Assembly: GCA_020466095.1 (NCBI GenBank) | Contig: CM035809.1 | Coordinates: 7,102,723 to 7,166,722 of the forward strand | DNA: 64,000 nucleotides | From: Chlorops oryzae | Lineage: Eukaryota > Arthropoda > Insecta > Diptera > Chloropidae | Direction of reading: 5' to 3' | Shown here: positions 1 through 11,779 of the stretch, piece by piece | Layout of the letters: each line of letters opens with the position of its first letter | How positions within the stretch are numbered: the first letter of the stretch is position 1 | The notes under the pieces: model-generated | What the model was told of the DNA's origin: nothing | The model's database searches: none | Seen by the model: the letters and a program-made list of their open reading frames with translations, nothing else | Program-made: the position numbers and the translations under genes

Positions 1-303
1 GGGAATGTCCTGTCTATAGGCAAGTACAAAGCCTTTTTATAGAGACTAGGTAATTTTGTTCCGTTCTGGCAAAACTGAAGTTATCAGACAAATCTTTTCG
101 AAATCTAGAAGACTCCTTCTGCCACAACAATATTTGCTATATTACAGAAAAATTATAAATAAATAAAGCAAACACGAGTATATAAAAGTAAAAAATAATA
201 ATAAAAGCCTCTACTATAAAGTGAATTCCTAATAATTAACTGTCAAAATTACTACACTTCCGACGGGCATATTCATAATCTCTGAAAAAAAGTTCCTACA
301 AAG

Positions 304-387
304 TAGTTATACGATACTGTGAGCGAGCTGCCTGTTAATAGCTACAAAGTATACGATATTGTATGTGACCTGCCTACCAATAGCTTA
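304..387 (+). repeat. Short direct duplication, two ~40-bp units
   Basis: Positions 304-344 and 348-387 are two head-to-tail copies, roughly 75 percent alike, both running from TATACGATA to CAATAGCT-like ends. A weaker third echo (GTATACTAGGATGG, near 441) follows. It looks like a small, decayed tandem duplication with no evident function. Confidence 0.5.
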
Positions 388-2460
388 TTTTATGTGGTGG
401 TGGAAGGCGTTCTTTTACAAAACGGCCATGCTCGACCAAAAGTATACTAGGATGGTATATGAGGTCGTATGCATTGCCGCCTATAGCCTACGAAATGTGT
501 TGCGGCCTATCACTTTAGTAAGCCGCAGGGTACAGTCACATGTTCTTCCATTTAATTTGCTTAAATAATTGACATGTTCATTTTTCATGGCAAGGAAGTG
601 TCAAAAAGGTGAGTGCAACCCTGCACATTGCACATCAATTTCTTCGAGGTGAAGGGCTCTACGTTGTTAAAGTAAATACAAAGAAAGTAAAGTTTCCGAT
701 GACAGACAGACTAAACCTCTAAACCTTTTCCGAAAACTCTAAAAAATTTCTCAAAAATACTTTGACCATAAGCTTACGAAATTTTTTTTTGGGATATCCT
801 AGTGCCTTCAAGTAGCGGAAGTAAGTACGAGTGCTTCTTAGAGCTTAGAAATTTTCGGGTTTTTTTCCATATGGAACATGTGGGACATTTATGTATAGAA
901 GACAAACCTGAGTTATAACAAAATTATATTTTCAATCATATTTTCCTTTCCAGATCAAAAATAAATCCATGTTTTATAACAGGACGCAATGCCCGGCTGT
1001 AGGTTAATTTTGAAAGCCCATTATTTGTGTAAAAATCACATAAATTCCACTTGAATTTTTCTGTCAGTTAAATGTTGACGGAGCTTAAGGGTTTGGAATC
1101 CTTTATTGCGAAAGCTTGATGCCAGAAACCGAGGCAAAACGCAGACAGCTCTCGCAGTAATTTCCAATCATATTGGCTCAAGCTAAAATGTAACGCATGG
1201 GGAGACCTCGTAGAGAAAAAAGTTGAAAAAATTGAATATTTCTTGTCTTCAAGACAATTACTGATAACAAGAATGACGAAAGGGAAGACATACAAGTGCC
1301 ATCGAAATGGTAAGTGAAAATTTATAAAATATATTATCAGCCCTTTTGAAATGAATATTTTATTTTTGCGCTCTTTATATGATTAGACTAATCCGAAGGC
1401 AAAAATCCCCTGAAATATTTAGAATCGGGCTGTGTATTTGAATTAAACCGCATTAAATTATGTCAGAAATGAGATTATGATACAGAGTAAGAAAACTATT
1501 TAAAAAACCTGCTCAATTGACAGATTTTAGAAGATTTTAGATAACACAACATGACGGCAAAAATGCCCTCAGCTGAGGTGTCTGTCAAAAATTTAAAACA
1601 AACCCACAAACCAAAAAAATTTATCAAAATTTTCTAATGCAATAAAACTCTAAACTTTAAGGTGCAAACATGATGTGAAAATCCATTTGTAATCCATAGA
1701 AATGATTAATTATGATGGCTTTGTCTGACGTTCATCAGAATTTTGTAATCCCTCACATTTATTCGATAAATGCCGACCGAGCGCCTAAATCTGCTGTCCA
1801 ATTTCGCATGATTTTTGCATTACTAAATTTTTAATAATTAGTCTACATACATATATTCACATACATATTTGTACAAACATTAATACTGCATGAACCCCCA
1901 CAATTTTAGAGCATGCGCAAAATCTATACAAGAAATGTGCAAGCCAAACCAAGCCATTTTGAATTTGGTTTCCACAGAAAGAAGTCGTTTCGAGCGCTTC
2001 GCACCAAAAAGGGCTGCCAGCTCTGTTCCGAGCTCCAAATAACCCTCTTAATTCTTGGCCCATTGTTTTTTTTTAAGTTTAGTAAAATCTACCTCTGAAC
2101 TACCATATCGACTAGACTGCGAGAATAACCCAACAGATGGCGCTTCAGCGGTTAGAATCAAAATTAGAACTAAAATGGTCTAAATCTTCAAAAAGTGGAA
2201 TTTAGACCAAATAGCCTAAAATTCAAAAAAATGTTTTTGGCATACTTTAAGGAGCGCGCATAAAATATAACATATCTCGCGAAAGTATACCGCATATTAA
2301 TTGGAATTCATATTTACCCCGTAATTATACCGCATTTATTTTAATTTGCTTTGCGTTGAAAATCTAAAGAGATATTTTGTGGTATGTATATTGTCCAGAA
2401 TTTTATTAAATATTCAAAGCGAGCAGAAATCTTAAATGCATCATTCGAGTTAAATAAAAT

Positions 2461-2630
2461 TATGCCTTAAATTAAAGCTTATTAACCTCTCTAAAACTTT
2501 TTGTAACATGGTTTTAAGATCGGTCAGGAAAATAAGATTCTGTGTGCTTTTAAACCTTAAAAAGAACACATTTTTTTGAATGAAAAACTATTCATTAGTT
2601 TCATTCATCGGCATCTAAAAAATCGATCAC
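2461..2630 (+). repeat. Old dispersed repeat, copy 1 of 2
   Basis: This stretch aligns in the same orientation with 8910-9095. Shared blocks include ACATxGTTTTAAxAT, GGAAAxTAAGATTCTGT and CATxTATCGGCATCTAAAAAAT. Identity is roughly 70 percent by eye, with small indels. No coding capacity and no clear termini are seen. It is probably an ancient transposon fragment, family unknown. Confidence 0.55.
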
Positions 2631-4789
2631 GTGGAAAATAATTTTTTTTTTACATTTTATATTTAAAGTGGATTTCTTATGCAACAATATGAGATATTAG
2701 TCTTTAAAATCTATGGATAAATGCCAAAGTTATAACTTAATAGGTGAGGTGGTAAATGCAAAAATTTCTACAATGGAAAAACCTTGAATCGTTTTGTGCG
2801 TCGTCCGTTTAGAACGATCTAATTTCACCGGTCCCTTGAGGGTCGTTGTATCCGTATTCTACTGTATTCTTCATTTTACAAGTCGAACTAAAACATGACA
2901 TGACCTTTAAAATGCTATCTAATTGGTATTCTCCTTTTAAAATGTTTTGAGAAAAATATATTTGATATACCTTTGAATATACTTATGTGAAACCACGTTT
3001 ATTTGCATTAGTTAGAAATCGGATCATTAATTTTCGAATGTCCTTTATGCCCATGTTGAAAATAGCATTTGCGTATTTCAAGTACCTTCTTGAAATCCCA
3101 ATTACATGTGTTTCTTTTTAATTTTTTCCGAATTATTGGACTGCATTAGACGTTTTTGGTTAATCAAAATATATATATATATAGCTATAGCAAAAGTAAT
3201 TTTCTCTTCATTAGAGTAGTAGAAAAAACATTCTTCTTGCAATGTAAACAAGGCAGTGGAGTACATAGAAGAGCTCTGCTCTAAATATAGACTCGAAATG
3301 TAGAATCGAAGAGACGGTCTTCAGTATGCAAAAAAATTATAGATTCTATACACTCTACACTCTTTTCTCTACGTAAAAAACTCTATAGTGGATTTCAGGC
3401 TAAAAAGGGATTTCTACTACTTTATGTTAACTTCCTCATTACTTTTCAGAACTTATTTCTCTTTTCTAAAATTTTCTAAATAATTTCTTATATGTGGTTA
3501 TGAATAGGTTAAACATATTCGAAATGCTTCTGAAATAATTGTGAGAATTCAAGCAACAAATCCAAACCATTCACTAAAAGTAGGCAAAAAATCGCTCTCA
3601 GAAATTTTATTTAAAAATTCATAAATATCCCTGACCAGGACAACAGGAACGCCTCGCAACACCCTGAGTATTTGCCACAGTTTTTCGTTCACCGTGCCAC
3701 CGTTTATGAAAGCAGAAACAATCAACCCCGAAATCGTGCAAAACTTTTTACGACATATGAACTCTGCTTTTTGAAAAGTTTTTCTGCTTTCCTTTTCCTT
3801 TTTTCATCTCAATTTCCAACTTCTTTTATTTTCGCTTTAACACCTCGAAATTTATTGTTGCCGAAAGTTAATTGCCTTTTTCGATTGTTGACGAATTGTC
3901 ATTTTTGATGGTTTCTTTGTCTTCGATCGAAAAATATGTGCTCCGCAGTTGTTGCCCGGGCGCATTTATATATATTTATATATATATTTGTGGCCCTTTT
4001 TGTTACAATGTCCTCGGAATCCATCCAAAAGAAATCTTAATATGAAGATTTAATAGCAAATTGGTCAATTTAACTTTGATTCTATGCGGCCAAATGGCTT
4101 CGGTTAAGTCGGAGAGATAAATTTTTACATATAATTTCCTTCATAAACATAAAGTGGATGGGCGATAAAAAATTTCCGAGAGAAATGCTTGCATCATTAA
4201 AACAGAAAACGATGACGGACGGCCTTATGGGATAAAGAATATATCTACACAATATTTTTTTTTATTTTTACGATACGAAAGCCAAAACGTGTAATTTGTG
4301 AAGACGTCTATGAACTATGAAGTATGAAGAAAAATCTTTTGCGGCCCTTATGTGAATTATGTGAAAAGGGGAAAATTTCGACCTCAGTGATTTGGTTTTC
4401 ATAAATTTGCAGGCACGATCACTTGAGTAGAAAGCATCAGAGTCTAAAGGATTTCTGTTCCTCTCACACAAACAATGGAAGGTTTTTTTGTTCACGGTCG
4501 CAGTAAACATAAGAATCTTAGCTAAGGTTTCTAAAGCACTTAACTAAGGGTTCTTCTTATGGGATAGTAGGGATAAACAAGCCCAGAATTGTATTTCTGG
4601 AAACTCTGACTGTTTTGTCTTATCAATTTTTATCTCTGTAACTGTGATTTTGTTAAGAGTAGGCGTCTATTCCTAATTGTGTTAGTCCCGGACCAATTCA
4701 ATATTTTAATATTAAAAATTAATCATCTTCTACAATGACTATGTGCACTATATCGATACTTATTAGATCCATCTTCGTCTTACTCATTT

Positions 4790-5560
4790 TGTTCCTTTTC
4801 TTCTTGTTCTCCTTCTTCCTCTTCTTCTTCCTCTGCTTCTACCTTTGCTTCTTCGTCTCCCTCTTCCTCTCCTTCTTTCTCTCCTATTTCCTCTCCTTCT
4901 TCCTCTTCTTCTTCCTTTCCTTCCTCTCTTCCTCTCCTTCTTCCTCTCCTTCTTCCTCTCCTTCTTCCTCTCCTTCTTCCTCTCCTTCTTCCTCTCCTTC
5001 TTCCTCTCCTTTCCTCTCCTTCTTCCTCTCCTTCTTCCTCTCCTTCTTCCTCTCCTTCTTCCTCTCCTTCTTCCTCTCCTTCTTCCTTCTTCCTTCTTCC
5101 TCTCCTTCTTCCTCTCCTTCCTCTCCTTCTTCCTCTCCTTCTTCCTCTCCTTCCTCTCCTTCTTCCTCTTTCTTCTTCTTCTTCTTCCTCTCCTCCTCTC
5201 CTTCTTCCTCTCCTTCTTCCTCTCCTTCTTCCTTCTCCTTATTTCTCTCTTTCTTCCTCTCCTTCTTCCTCTCCTTCTTCCTCTCCTTCTTCCTCTCCTT
5301 CTTCCTCTCCTTCTTCCTCTCCTTCTTCTTCACCTTCTTCCACTCCTTCTTCGTCTCCTTCTACAAACGCTTTTTTTCCACTTCTTGCCTCTTCTTGCCC
5401 TTCCTGCCTCTTCTTGCCCCTTCCTTCCCCTTTTTCTTACCTTCTTCTTTGATTTTTTTCTCACTTCATCTTTATCTGCGTCTTTCTCTTCTCATTTCCC
5501 TTCTTCTCCTCAACTTCTACATTTTCCACTTCCTCTTCTTCCTTCTTTATTCATTGAAGG
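4790..5560 (+). repeat. CT-rich minisatellite, 12-bp unit CTCCTTCTTCCT
   Basis: A pure pyrimidine tract on the plus strand. The core (about 4920-5340) is built from perfect and near-perfect copies of CTCCTTCTTCCT with 6-bp and 3-bp phase slips, and the edges decay into irregular CT-rich sequence. All three plus-strand frames stay open for about 240-290 codons and read Ser/Pro, Leu/Pro or Phe/Leu/Ser repeats, and the minus strand reads Lys/Glu. That is what a 12-bp repeat without stops must do and is not evidence of a gene. The polypurine-polypyrimidine asymmetry could favour triplex (H-DNA) formation. Confidence 0.9.
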
Positions 5561-5599
5561 AATCGAACTATAAGTTTTTGGTAGCCTTTTTGTGCTAAA

Positions 5600-8500
5600 A
5601 AAAATGCTTTGTGGTTTTCAAAGTGCCAATTTTTCCATGATTGGGTCCAGTTGGTTCATTTTTCTGGATTTCTCCAACGCTGAACGAATTTTTTTATATG
5701 AATTTTTGGGTTTTTTCCTCAGTCTCATCGTTCCTGAGAGGTTTTGGAAAATAACTTTTCACTTCTCTAGCTCGTCTCAGTGTTCAACTAAACTAGGCAA
5801 GTGACCTACCAACGCCTACTTTTATGTACCCTGGCGCCTCTGCACAATCGCATGAGCCATTGAACATTGCACTCCAAGGTACACTTAATTTTAGTAGTAA
5901 ATCTACACCAGCCAAACAGGATCCGCCAATTAAGTACTCTGTTAAGAGAGTTTTACTTCTGAAAACTATAATCTCCTCACATACCTGCATATGAATGGAA
6001 AAATGCATTAATCTCCAGCTATGAATGCTTCTCTTTAAACTTGAAACGCCTCTCCACACGCATTGTGTTTTACCAGACCCACTTAGAGTTTCGCAATTCT
6101 TCATACAAATAATTTTTAAAACAAGCCAATTTGTGCACGACAGCGTAACCTCAATTATAGGCAAATTCAATGAAGTCCATCGCAAAAATAATTCATTAAT
6201 CGAATATACAAAATCATTGAACGGGCGAGTCGCATAATGCCGTCGAGGCTAATCAAAAAATAAAATCAAAAAATACAAAAAAACAAAAAAAAAAAACAAA
6301 ATAAAAGGAAATCCAAAACGAAAAAAAAAGCATAAAACGAACATACGTCAATGACCAAATGAACATATAAAGACACAAATAAATTGAAAGGATATCGGTA
6401 TGAGTATGGCATGAAGGGTATACAATAACCTCCCGTATCGTTCTTACGTTTTTATTAAAAAAAAAAACCAAAAAATAAAAATGAAAAAAAGGAAAAACCG
6501 AAAAACAACATAAATTACGCAGAAATCGCTACAAAGGTTTGGGAGTCAGCATAAAAGTGACGACTAAATTGCAGCAGTTGCACTGAGTGGCATTGGGTGG
6601 CGCAGCAGCCACCGCACCGCACCGCACAGCATAGCATAGCTGAGCATAAAATGCAACATGACGGACGTCAAATGATGCTATAAACGGACCGCGGTCAGAC
6701 ATGCTGATAAAGGCTTCCGTATTTGGCGGTGCCGTCCGCTTCGGTCCCATCCTCGGCCTCGGCCGCGGCTTTGACGTCGCTCGTTGTTGTTTGTCAGTAG
6801 TGTTCCGATGCAATGAGGCATGAAACTAAATTAAAGGACGAGCAAATATCAATTTTTTTTTTCAGAATTTTCCTATATTTTTTGTTCCTTCTTTTTTTTG
6901 GAATTTGTTTTTCTCTTCTTTTATTATTTAACTTTCTGCAGCCGCATACTCACACCTGAACGCGCACGTGAATTTGTGTAAATAGAAATATTCAGCCGCA
7001 ATGCAAACGAGCCTCGCAACGCTTCAGGAGCTGTTGGAATGAAGTTTGAAAGGTTGTTGTTTAGGCCTGGATAGCTCGGAAAAGCTGCAACAAAAAGTAA
7101 AAAACAAAAAAAAAATACGTAATAAATAAAGTCCAAAGGATGCTTTGCTTGGACATTCGGAAAAATTTTTTCTCAATTTTAAAAATTTTTTATTATTATT
7201 ATTTTTTTTTTTGAAATCATATAAAGCACGCAAAGTGCATGCGGCAGCTGGTGCAATAGCCTGAAGTAGCTGCAAATAGATGCAAAAGATCGCAGTGCTC
7301 TGCGAAAATCTAAATGAACTGATATGGATAAATTGCACCGAGTGTGAGTGAAATTTTAGAACGCATTTTGCACAACTGTACGAAAAAATTTTGTGCGATT
7401 TTCTATTCGTTGCGTGTAGGCTTCACGCAGCATATGCACAGGCGCATATTCCCATTCCTTTTCCGTTCGACGCACTCCCATTCTGTGGCTTAAGCGCTCT
7501 CACCTTACAAAAAAGAAGCACACAATTAAAAGAGACCTACACCCCAATACTCGAGCCATAGTTTGACCATAGGTCATATACAAAAATATAATATTTTCTC
7601 CTCTTAGGCGCAGGCACTTTTACAAAAAAGAAAAAAATTAGTGAAAAAATTTTTTAAAAAATTTGAACGTGAACAAAAAACAAAGTAGAAAACCCATTGG
7701 ACGTGTGAGTACAAAATGTAAATAAATATCAATTGCAGTAAAATGCATTTTCGCTTGCGCGCATAGAAATTCCTTCGACACGAGTTGATCCTTTACGTGC
7801 CAAAAGTGCTCGGTTGCAGCTCAATGTGCGGTGCTTCAACTCTTGAAGAGCTTAAGGGCAGCGTGTGGCGTGTAAGGCTTTTTCTGGTTTTGTGAACCAT
7901 AAATGTTGTGGATGCCTTTGGGCGCGACTTGCTTTGGGTCTTTCAGCGAACGAACTTAAGCGCTCTACTTGAAAACTGCAGAGCAGAGAATGCAAATGCA
8001 ATTGGACTTCTTTTTTCTTTTTCTTCTTTTTGCACACTTATGCATACGCATAGGTAGAATGCGCACGCACGCATGAGTGTCCTATGTTCAGACATAGGAT
8101 TTTCTTCCGATTTTCAATGGTACGTATGTATATATTTTTGCTAAGCTTAGGTCCATTTCGTGTATTCTTTTACAAAAGTTGAAGTGCAATTCGGCCAATT
8201 GGCGTACATTTGTGTCCTTGTTCTTCTTCGCTTTCTGCTAACAAACTTTGTTGTTATCAATTGCATTTGCAAGTGTCCTTGTTATTTTGTGGTAGGTTTG
8301 AATGATAAATTTCAATAGGAGGCACTCGTTTGAAAGATTAAAAAGAAAAATAAGAAAAAATAATGTCGAGGAGGATTCTTTCGCTTTTAAAATTGCTTTG
8401 GAGGATTGTTTTCCACCTGATAACATTTTGAAATGTTATATGTTTTGAGGGCCCACTCGGGCTATTGATTTGTGCTTTTAAAATGAGATTGCGATTCGGA

Positions 8501-8900
8501 AGAGCGGGTTCTCAAGTTATTTCAACTTTGCTCTATAAGAACTTGATTCAGTGGAAGTAAATTATTCCTTTTCAAACAGGTCCTTTTGGCATGATGCTGC
8601 TGCATATTTTTCTATTGAATAATTATATTGATGCGATGACCATTCATTAGGAGGAGTCAGTTTTCAAGAGCTTCGTGTTCAAAGCTTTGCTGTATTTATT
8701 TCTTATATTCTTTTTTTTTCTTGTCCATTGATTACAGATTCAAGTTTGAAAAGTCAGGAGATCCCAATGACTTTGTGCCATAGATTTACTTCGAACCTTC
8801 GGTAATAGCTTTTATCATCCTTTTTCAGCTTCCTTGAGAGTGAATCACTTTAAAAGAACAAATGTTTTTTTACGGAGATATTGTAGATTTTTTGAGCAGA
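5600..8900. other. Non-coding DNA with A- or T-rich tracts
   Basis: Mostly unique AT-rich sequence with long A runs (6260-6500) and T runs (7150-7210). A GC-richer patch at 6580-6790 contains CAGCC/GCACC-type short repeats (GCACCGCACCGCACAGCATAGCATAG). Short open frames crossing it have no recognisable similarity. No promoter, RNA gene or repeat family can be named. Confidence 0.5.
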
Positions 8901-8909
8901 ACTCGGCCA

Positions 8910-9095
8910 AATGCCTTAAATCAAATAAAGTACCACTCAAACTAAAGAAAACCAACGCCTCTAAGACTCTTTCCTACATAGTTTTAATATTGGTAAGGAA
9001 ACTAAGATTCTGTAGACCTATAAACCTAAAAAAAAATATTTTTGTAGCAAAAATACATGTTTCTTTTTCATTTATCGGCATCTAAAAAATAGATT
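8910..9095 (+). repeat. Old dispersed repeat, copy 2 of 2
   Basis: Same-orientation partner of 2461-2630. It ends in the shared string CGGCATCTAAAAAAT and differs internally by several small insertions. The pair lies 6.4 kb apart and is too diverged for a recent local duplication. Confidence 0.55.
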
Positions 9096-9284
9096 CCGAA
9101 TTCGGATTCTTAGGGGTACCTCCAGTACTAGGGTCTGTTGTGAAAATCACAAAAACTGCCTCAAAATCGGACTTTTTCAAAAGTTTAGAAACGATTTTGG
9201 AGTGTATATTTAAGCCTCCGATTAGAATTGTAAAAAAAAAAAATGGAAGAGTGGGCATGGCAAAGGGCGGTTTTCATAAAGAAA

Positions 9285-9451
9285 TTTCACAAAAGTCGGT
9301 ATATGGGGCCTATATGGCCCTAATGGCCTATAAAACCTCTCGAATAAATTCTTAATTAATAGTCTTTTGGAATTTCAAAAATTATTTAAACATGTGTGTC
9401 TGTGTCGGTTATTTTATTGTCAGGCTCGGCCGACTATTACCCTATTACTTG
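9285..9451. repeat. Fragment resembling calyptrate-fly dispersed repeats
   Basis: It contains GGTATATGGGGCCTATATGG followed about 110 bases later by GGCTCGGCCGACTATTACCC. From memory, strings of this type (GGTATATGGGGGCTATAT and GGxxCCGACTATATxATACCCT) are abundant in house-fly and blow-fly genomes as parts of retroelement-derived repeats. No open frame remains. The family assignment rests on recollection and needs a repeat-library search. Confidence 0.3.
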
Positions 9452-9631
9452 TTTTAAATTTACGAAGTATTCAAGGAGAAGAAAATGAAGAGAATTTTCA
9501 ACTGGTTTCTATAAATTGACCATTTAGAGAGAAAAGAGCAAATGCTTTTTTCGCCATTTTCGCCCCTAGCATGACATTCACCGGTGAATTCACTGTCAAA
9601 CTCCTGTACAAATTTCCTACAAAATGTCCTT
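9452..9631 (+). repeat. Inverted pair D, left copy
   Basis: The reverse complement of this stretch matches 10752-10933 at roughly 90 percent or better. Both contain the palindromic block CACCGGTGAATTCACTGTCA and the block AAAAGAGCAAATGCTTTTTT, in opposite orientation. It sits immediately outside the large inverted repeat, whereas its partner sits inside the loop of that repeat. This asymmetry implies more than one rearrangement step. Confidence 0.85.
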
Positions 9632-9780
9632 ATTGAATGCTTAATGTTCAATACAACTGTGGCAAATATAAGCACTACGAAGCACTCTTCCTCTAGCTAC
9701 GCCCTTGACCTGGCTACGTCTTACTATCTAGAACAACGATGCAAAATTTTTACAATGTCCAAAATCCGATTCTTATTGCA

Positions 9781-10666
9781 TTAATACCAAAAAACTATAA
9801 TCATTAAAATACCTTATATCCCGTGCTTTAGACCAGAAGGTCCCCTTAAATATATTTTCTATCCCATAAAAGAATACTTCGCCTTTACTGTTAAAATAAA
9901 CCATGTAAGTTTTTTTATAAACAAATCATTTAAACCCCCATTGTCCTGCTTTGTAAATTACGTATGCTTATGTTATTGTTAAACTTAATCTATTATCCGC
10001 TACCCTGCACCCCACACCACGTCTTCTTGGATAAGTCTTAAATGCTCATGTGGAGAAAATGATTAGTTCTCTTTCAAGTTAATACGAAGGCGTTGAGGCA
10101 TGCAATTTATTAATAACACCGCAATTAACAGAAGCGCTGGAGTATTAAGCGGACGTATGTACGTACGTACGTAAGCACTCCTCGAGTTGAGATGAATCGC
10201 TTCGAATGGCTATTATTCTATATGATTAGATATAAACGTTGAGAATTTACTTACAGCGATTCAGCTCAATGCTTCTCAAAAGCATTTGCATTAATACAAA
10301 ATCGATAATAACGCATCTTGAAAATTATAAAAAGACTGTATAGTGTTTTTGTAAAGAAGGACAATATACTTTAAAAAAGGTACTCATTAAAGATGGTTTT
10401 CCTCGTCACGTGAGCATGTACATATGTTGGATGGGTCGAGTAAGGAAGGATGGGGGAGTACCTATATGCGTGTGAGAACTTTAAATTTATACCTTTTGAG
10501 ACTCTTTTGAAGTAATTGCGTGGCGGCTGCCACTTAAAAAGGATACGGGATATGACACAAAACTTAATTTAGTAGAGTTTGTTGGTGAATGTTGGTGTAG
10601 AATGGATGTGGGAATGGTCATCATTGACTCATTTCTCAGTCCATTTTAGCTAGTGTATTGTTCTTC
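9781..10666 (+). repeat. Large inverted repeat, left arm (~0.89 kb)
   Basis: Its reverse complement matches 11780-12676 almost base for base. By eye there are about 20 differences in 880 positions, including a variable number of GTAC units in the (GTAC)n run (near 10155 and 12275). No open frame of note is present. The outer 65 bases end with CCAGAAGGTCCCC and TTAA (9833-9849), which is the terminus of a piggyBac-like MITE seen intact at 28300-29012. The arm therefore contains a MITE end plus about 800 bases of flanking DNA. Confidence 0.95.
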
Positions 10667-10751
10667 CATTAATATCCCAGCAGGAAATGTCCCCACTAGG
10701 ACATCATCGATGAAGTCAGAGGGACTTTGGAGCCGGAACGCATGCGATTTC

Positions 10752-10933
10752 TAGGACATTTTGTATGAAATTTGTGCAGAAGTTTGACAGTGAATTCACC
10801 GGTGACATGTCATGCTAGGAGGTGCGATGGCGAAAAAAGCATTTGCTCTTTTCTCTCTAAATGGTCAATTTATAGAATCCAGTTGAAAATTCTCTTCATT
10901 TTCTTCTCCTTGAATACTTCGTAAATTTAACAA
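10752..10933 (-). repeat. Inverted pair D, right copy (inside the loop)
   Basis: Inverted partner of 9452-9631. The match runs from AGGACATTTTGTA to ACTTCGTAAATTTAA. It lies in the 1.1-kb spacer between the two long arms. Confidence 0.85.
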
Positions 10934-10954
10934 AATCTATTTTGAGGCGAACAT

Positions 10955-11035
10955 CAGCCAGCGATTGAACCCGCCATCTTCGGATTCTGAGTCGAGCACT
11001 CATCCTGTACCTCACTTCATGCCAACGTTCCATTG
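10955..11035 (-). repeat. Degenerate tRNA-like segment, possible SINE remnant
   Basis: On the minus strand the string GGCGGGTTCAATCGCTGGC resembles a tRNA T-arm/B box (consensus GGTTCRANNCC). It is preceded, at about tRNA spacing, by GCTCGACTCAGAATCCGAAG, which could be a decayed anticodon arm. Stem pairing is imperfect, so this is not a functional tRNA gene. It may be the head of an old tRNA-derived SINE, but only one copy is visible here. Confidence 0.3.
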
Positions 11036-11243
11036 ACACTAAAACCTTATTCAAATTTCAGTAGCCAATGAGATTCAAGCGCATGAACAGCATCCGTCCA
11101 CGATGAAATGTCCCCCAAGGTGTCATGCATGAAACTGCCACCTCTATATGTCATCGATGATATGAATCACTCATGACTTTGTCATGCAGGAGATAATTTT
11201 CCGTTGGAATTCCATCGAAGTGGGAAAGTTCTTTAAGGGGGAC

Positions 11244-11779
11244 TTGCTCCCCTTGATGTTAAGGACTAAAAGAAAACCAGAAAAAATGCAAAATGAAGAA
11301 TCTAAGAAGATAACTTTGATCTTACGGAAACTTCTTTTAGGCATACTTTCAATTTAATTTGTTAGTAGATCTGATGGACTACACCGGCATTTATCGCTGT
11401 CCTTTTTCTTTCTTTTAATTATCTCTTTCTAAGAACAAAGTCTATATACGCCTCTGGTACCATTAGAATTCAAATTTTGAAAGTAATAAGCAGGGCCCGG
11501 ATTTCAATGACATGTCATATTTTTTCTGTGATTAAGAAAACGTTGCTCGATGATTAATTTGTGTCATATGTGGGCCCTAGACTCCGAAAATGAAAAGCTT
11601 TTAGGTCATATTTTTTTTGTCATTTTTTGAGGTTTTTCGGTTTTTGGTAATTTTCTGAAGTTTAAGCCCTTTTTCAGGTCATTATTTACTGGTTTTTAGG
11701 TCATCAAGATCCGGCCCACGTAACAAGCTTTGTTAACAAAATTATTCAGTCCTTAAAGATCTACCTTAATTGGTGGTTT
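11244..11779 (+). repeat. Direct duplication A, first copy
   Basis: About 536 bases that recur in the same orientation at 13510-14040 with roughly 95 percent identity. Shared landmarks include GATGTTAAGGACTAAAAG, the palindrome-like AATGACATGTCAT, and GTGTCATATGTGGGCCC. This copy abuts the right arm of the large inverted repeat exactly (11779/11780). Just upstream is TTTAAGGGGGACTTGCTCCCC (11233-11253), which looks like a decayed TTAA-type transposon end. No coding content. Confidence 0.9.

Larger units (their letters stand above)
1..4733. other. AT-rich non-coding DNA
   Basis: No open reading frame here has protein-like composition. The stretch is AT-rich unique sequence with short TA runs (about 3170-3184 and 3968-3990). 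Two repeats inside it are listed separately: a local duplication at 304-387 and an old dispersed repeat at 2461-2630. Nothing else is recognised. It could be intergenic or intronic. Confidence 0.6.

Noticed and set aside
4735..5598. 287- and 242-codon plus-strand frames rich in Ser/Pro/Phe/Leu, and a 149-codon Lys/Glu frame on the minus strand
   Set aside because: They are produced by the 12-bp CT repeat, which lacks stops in all frames. No non-repeat protein sequence with recognisable features extends from it.
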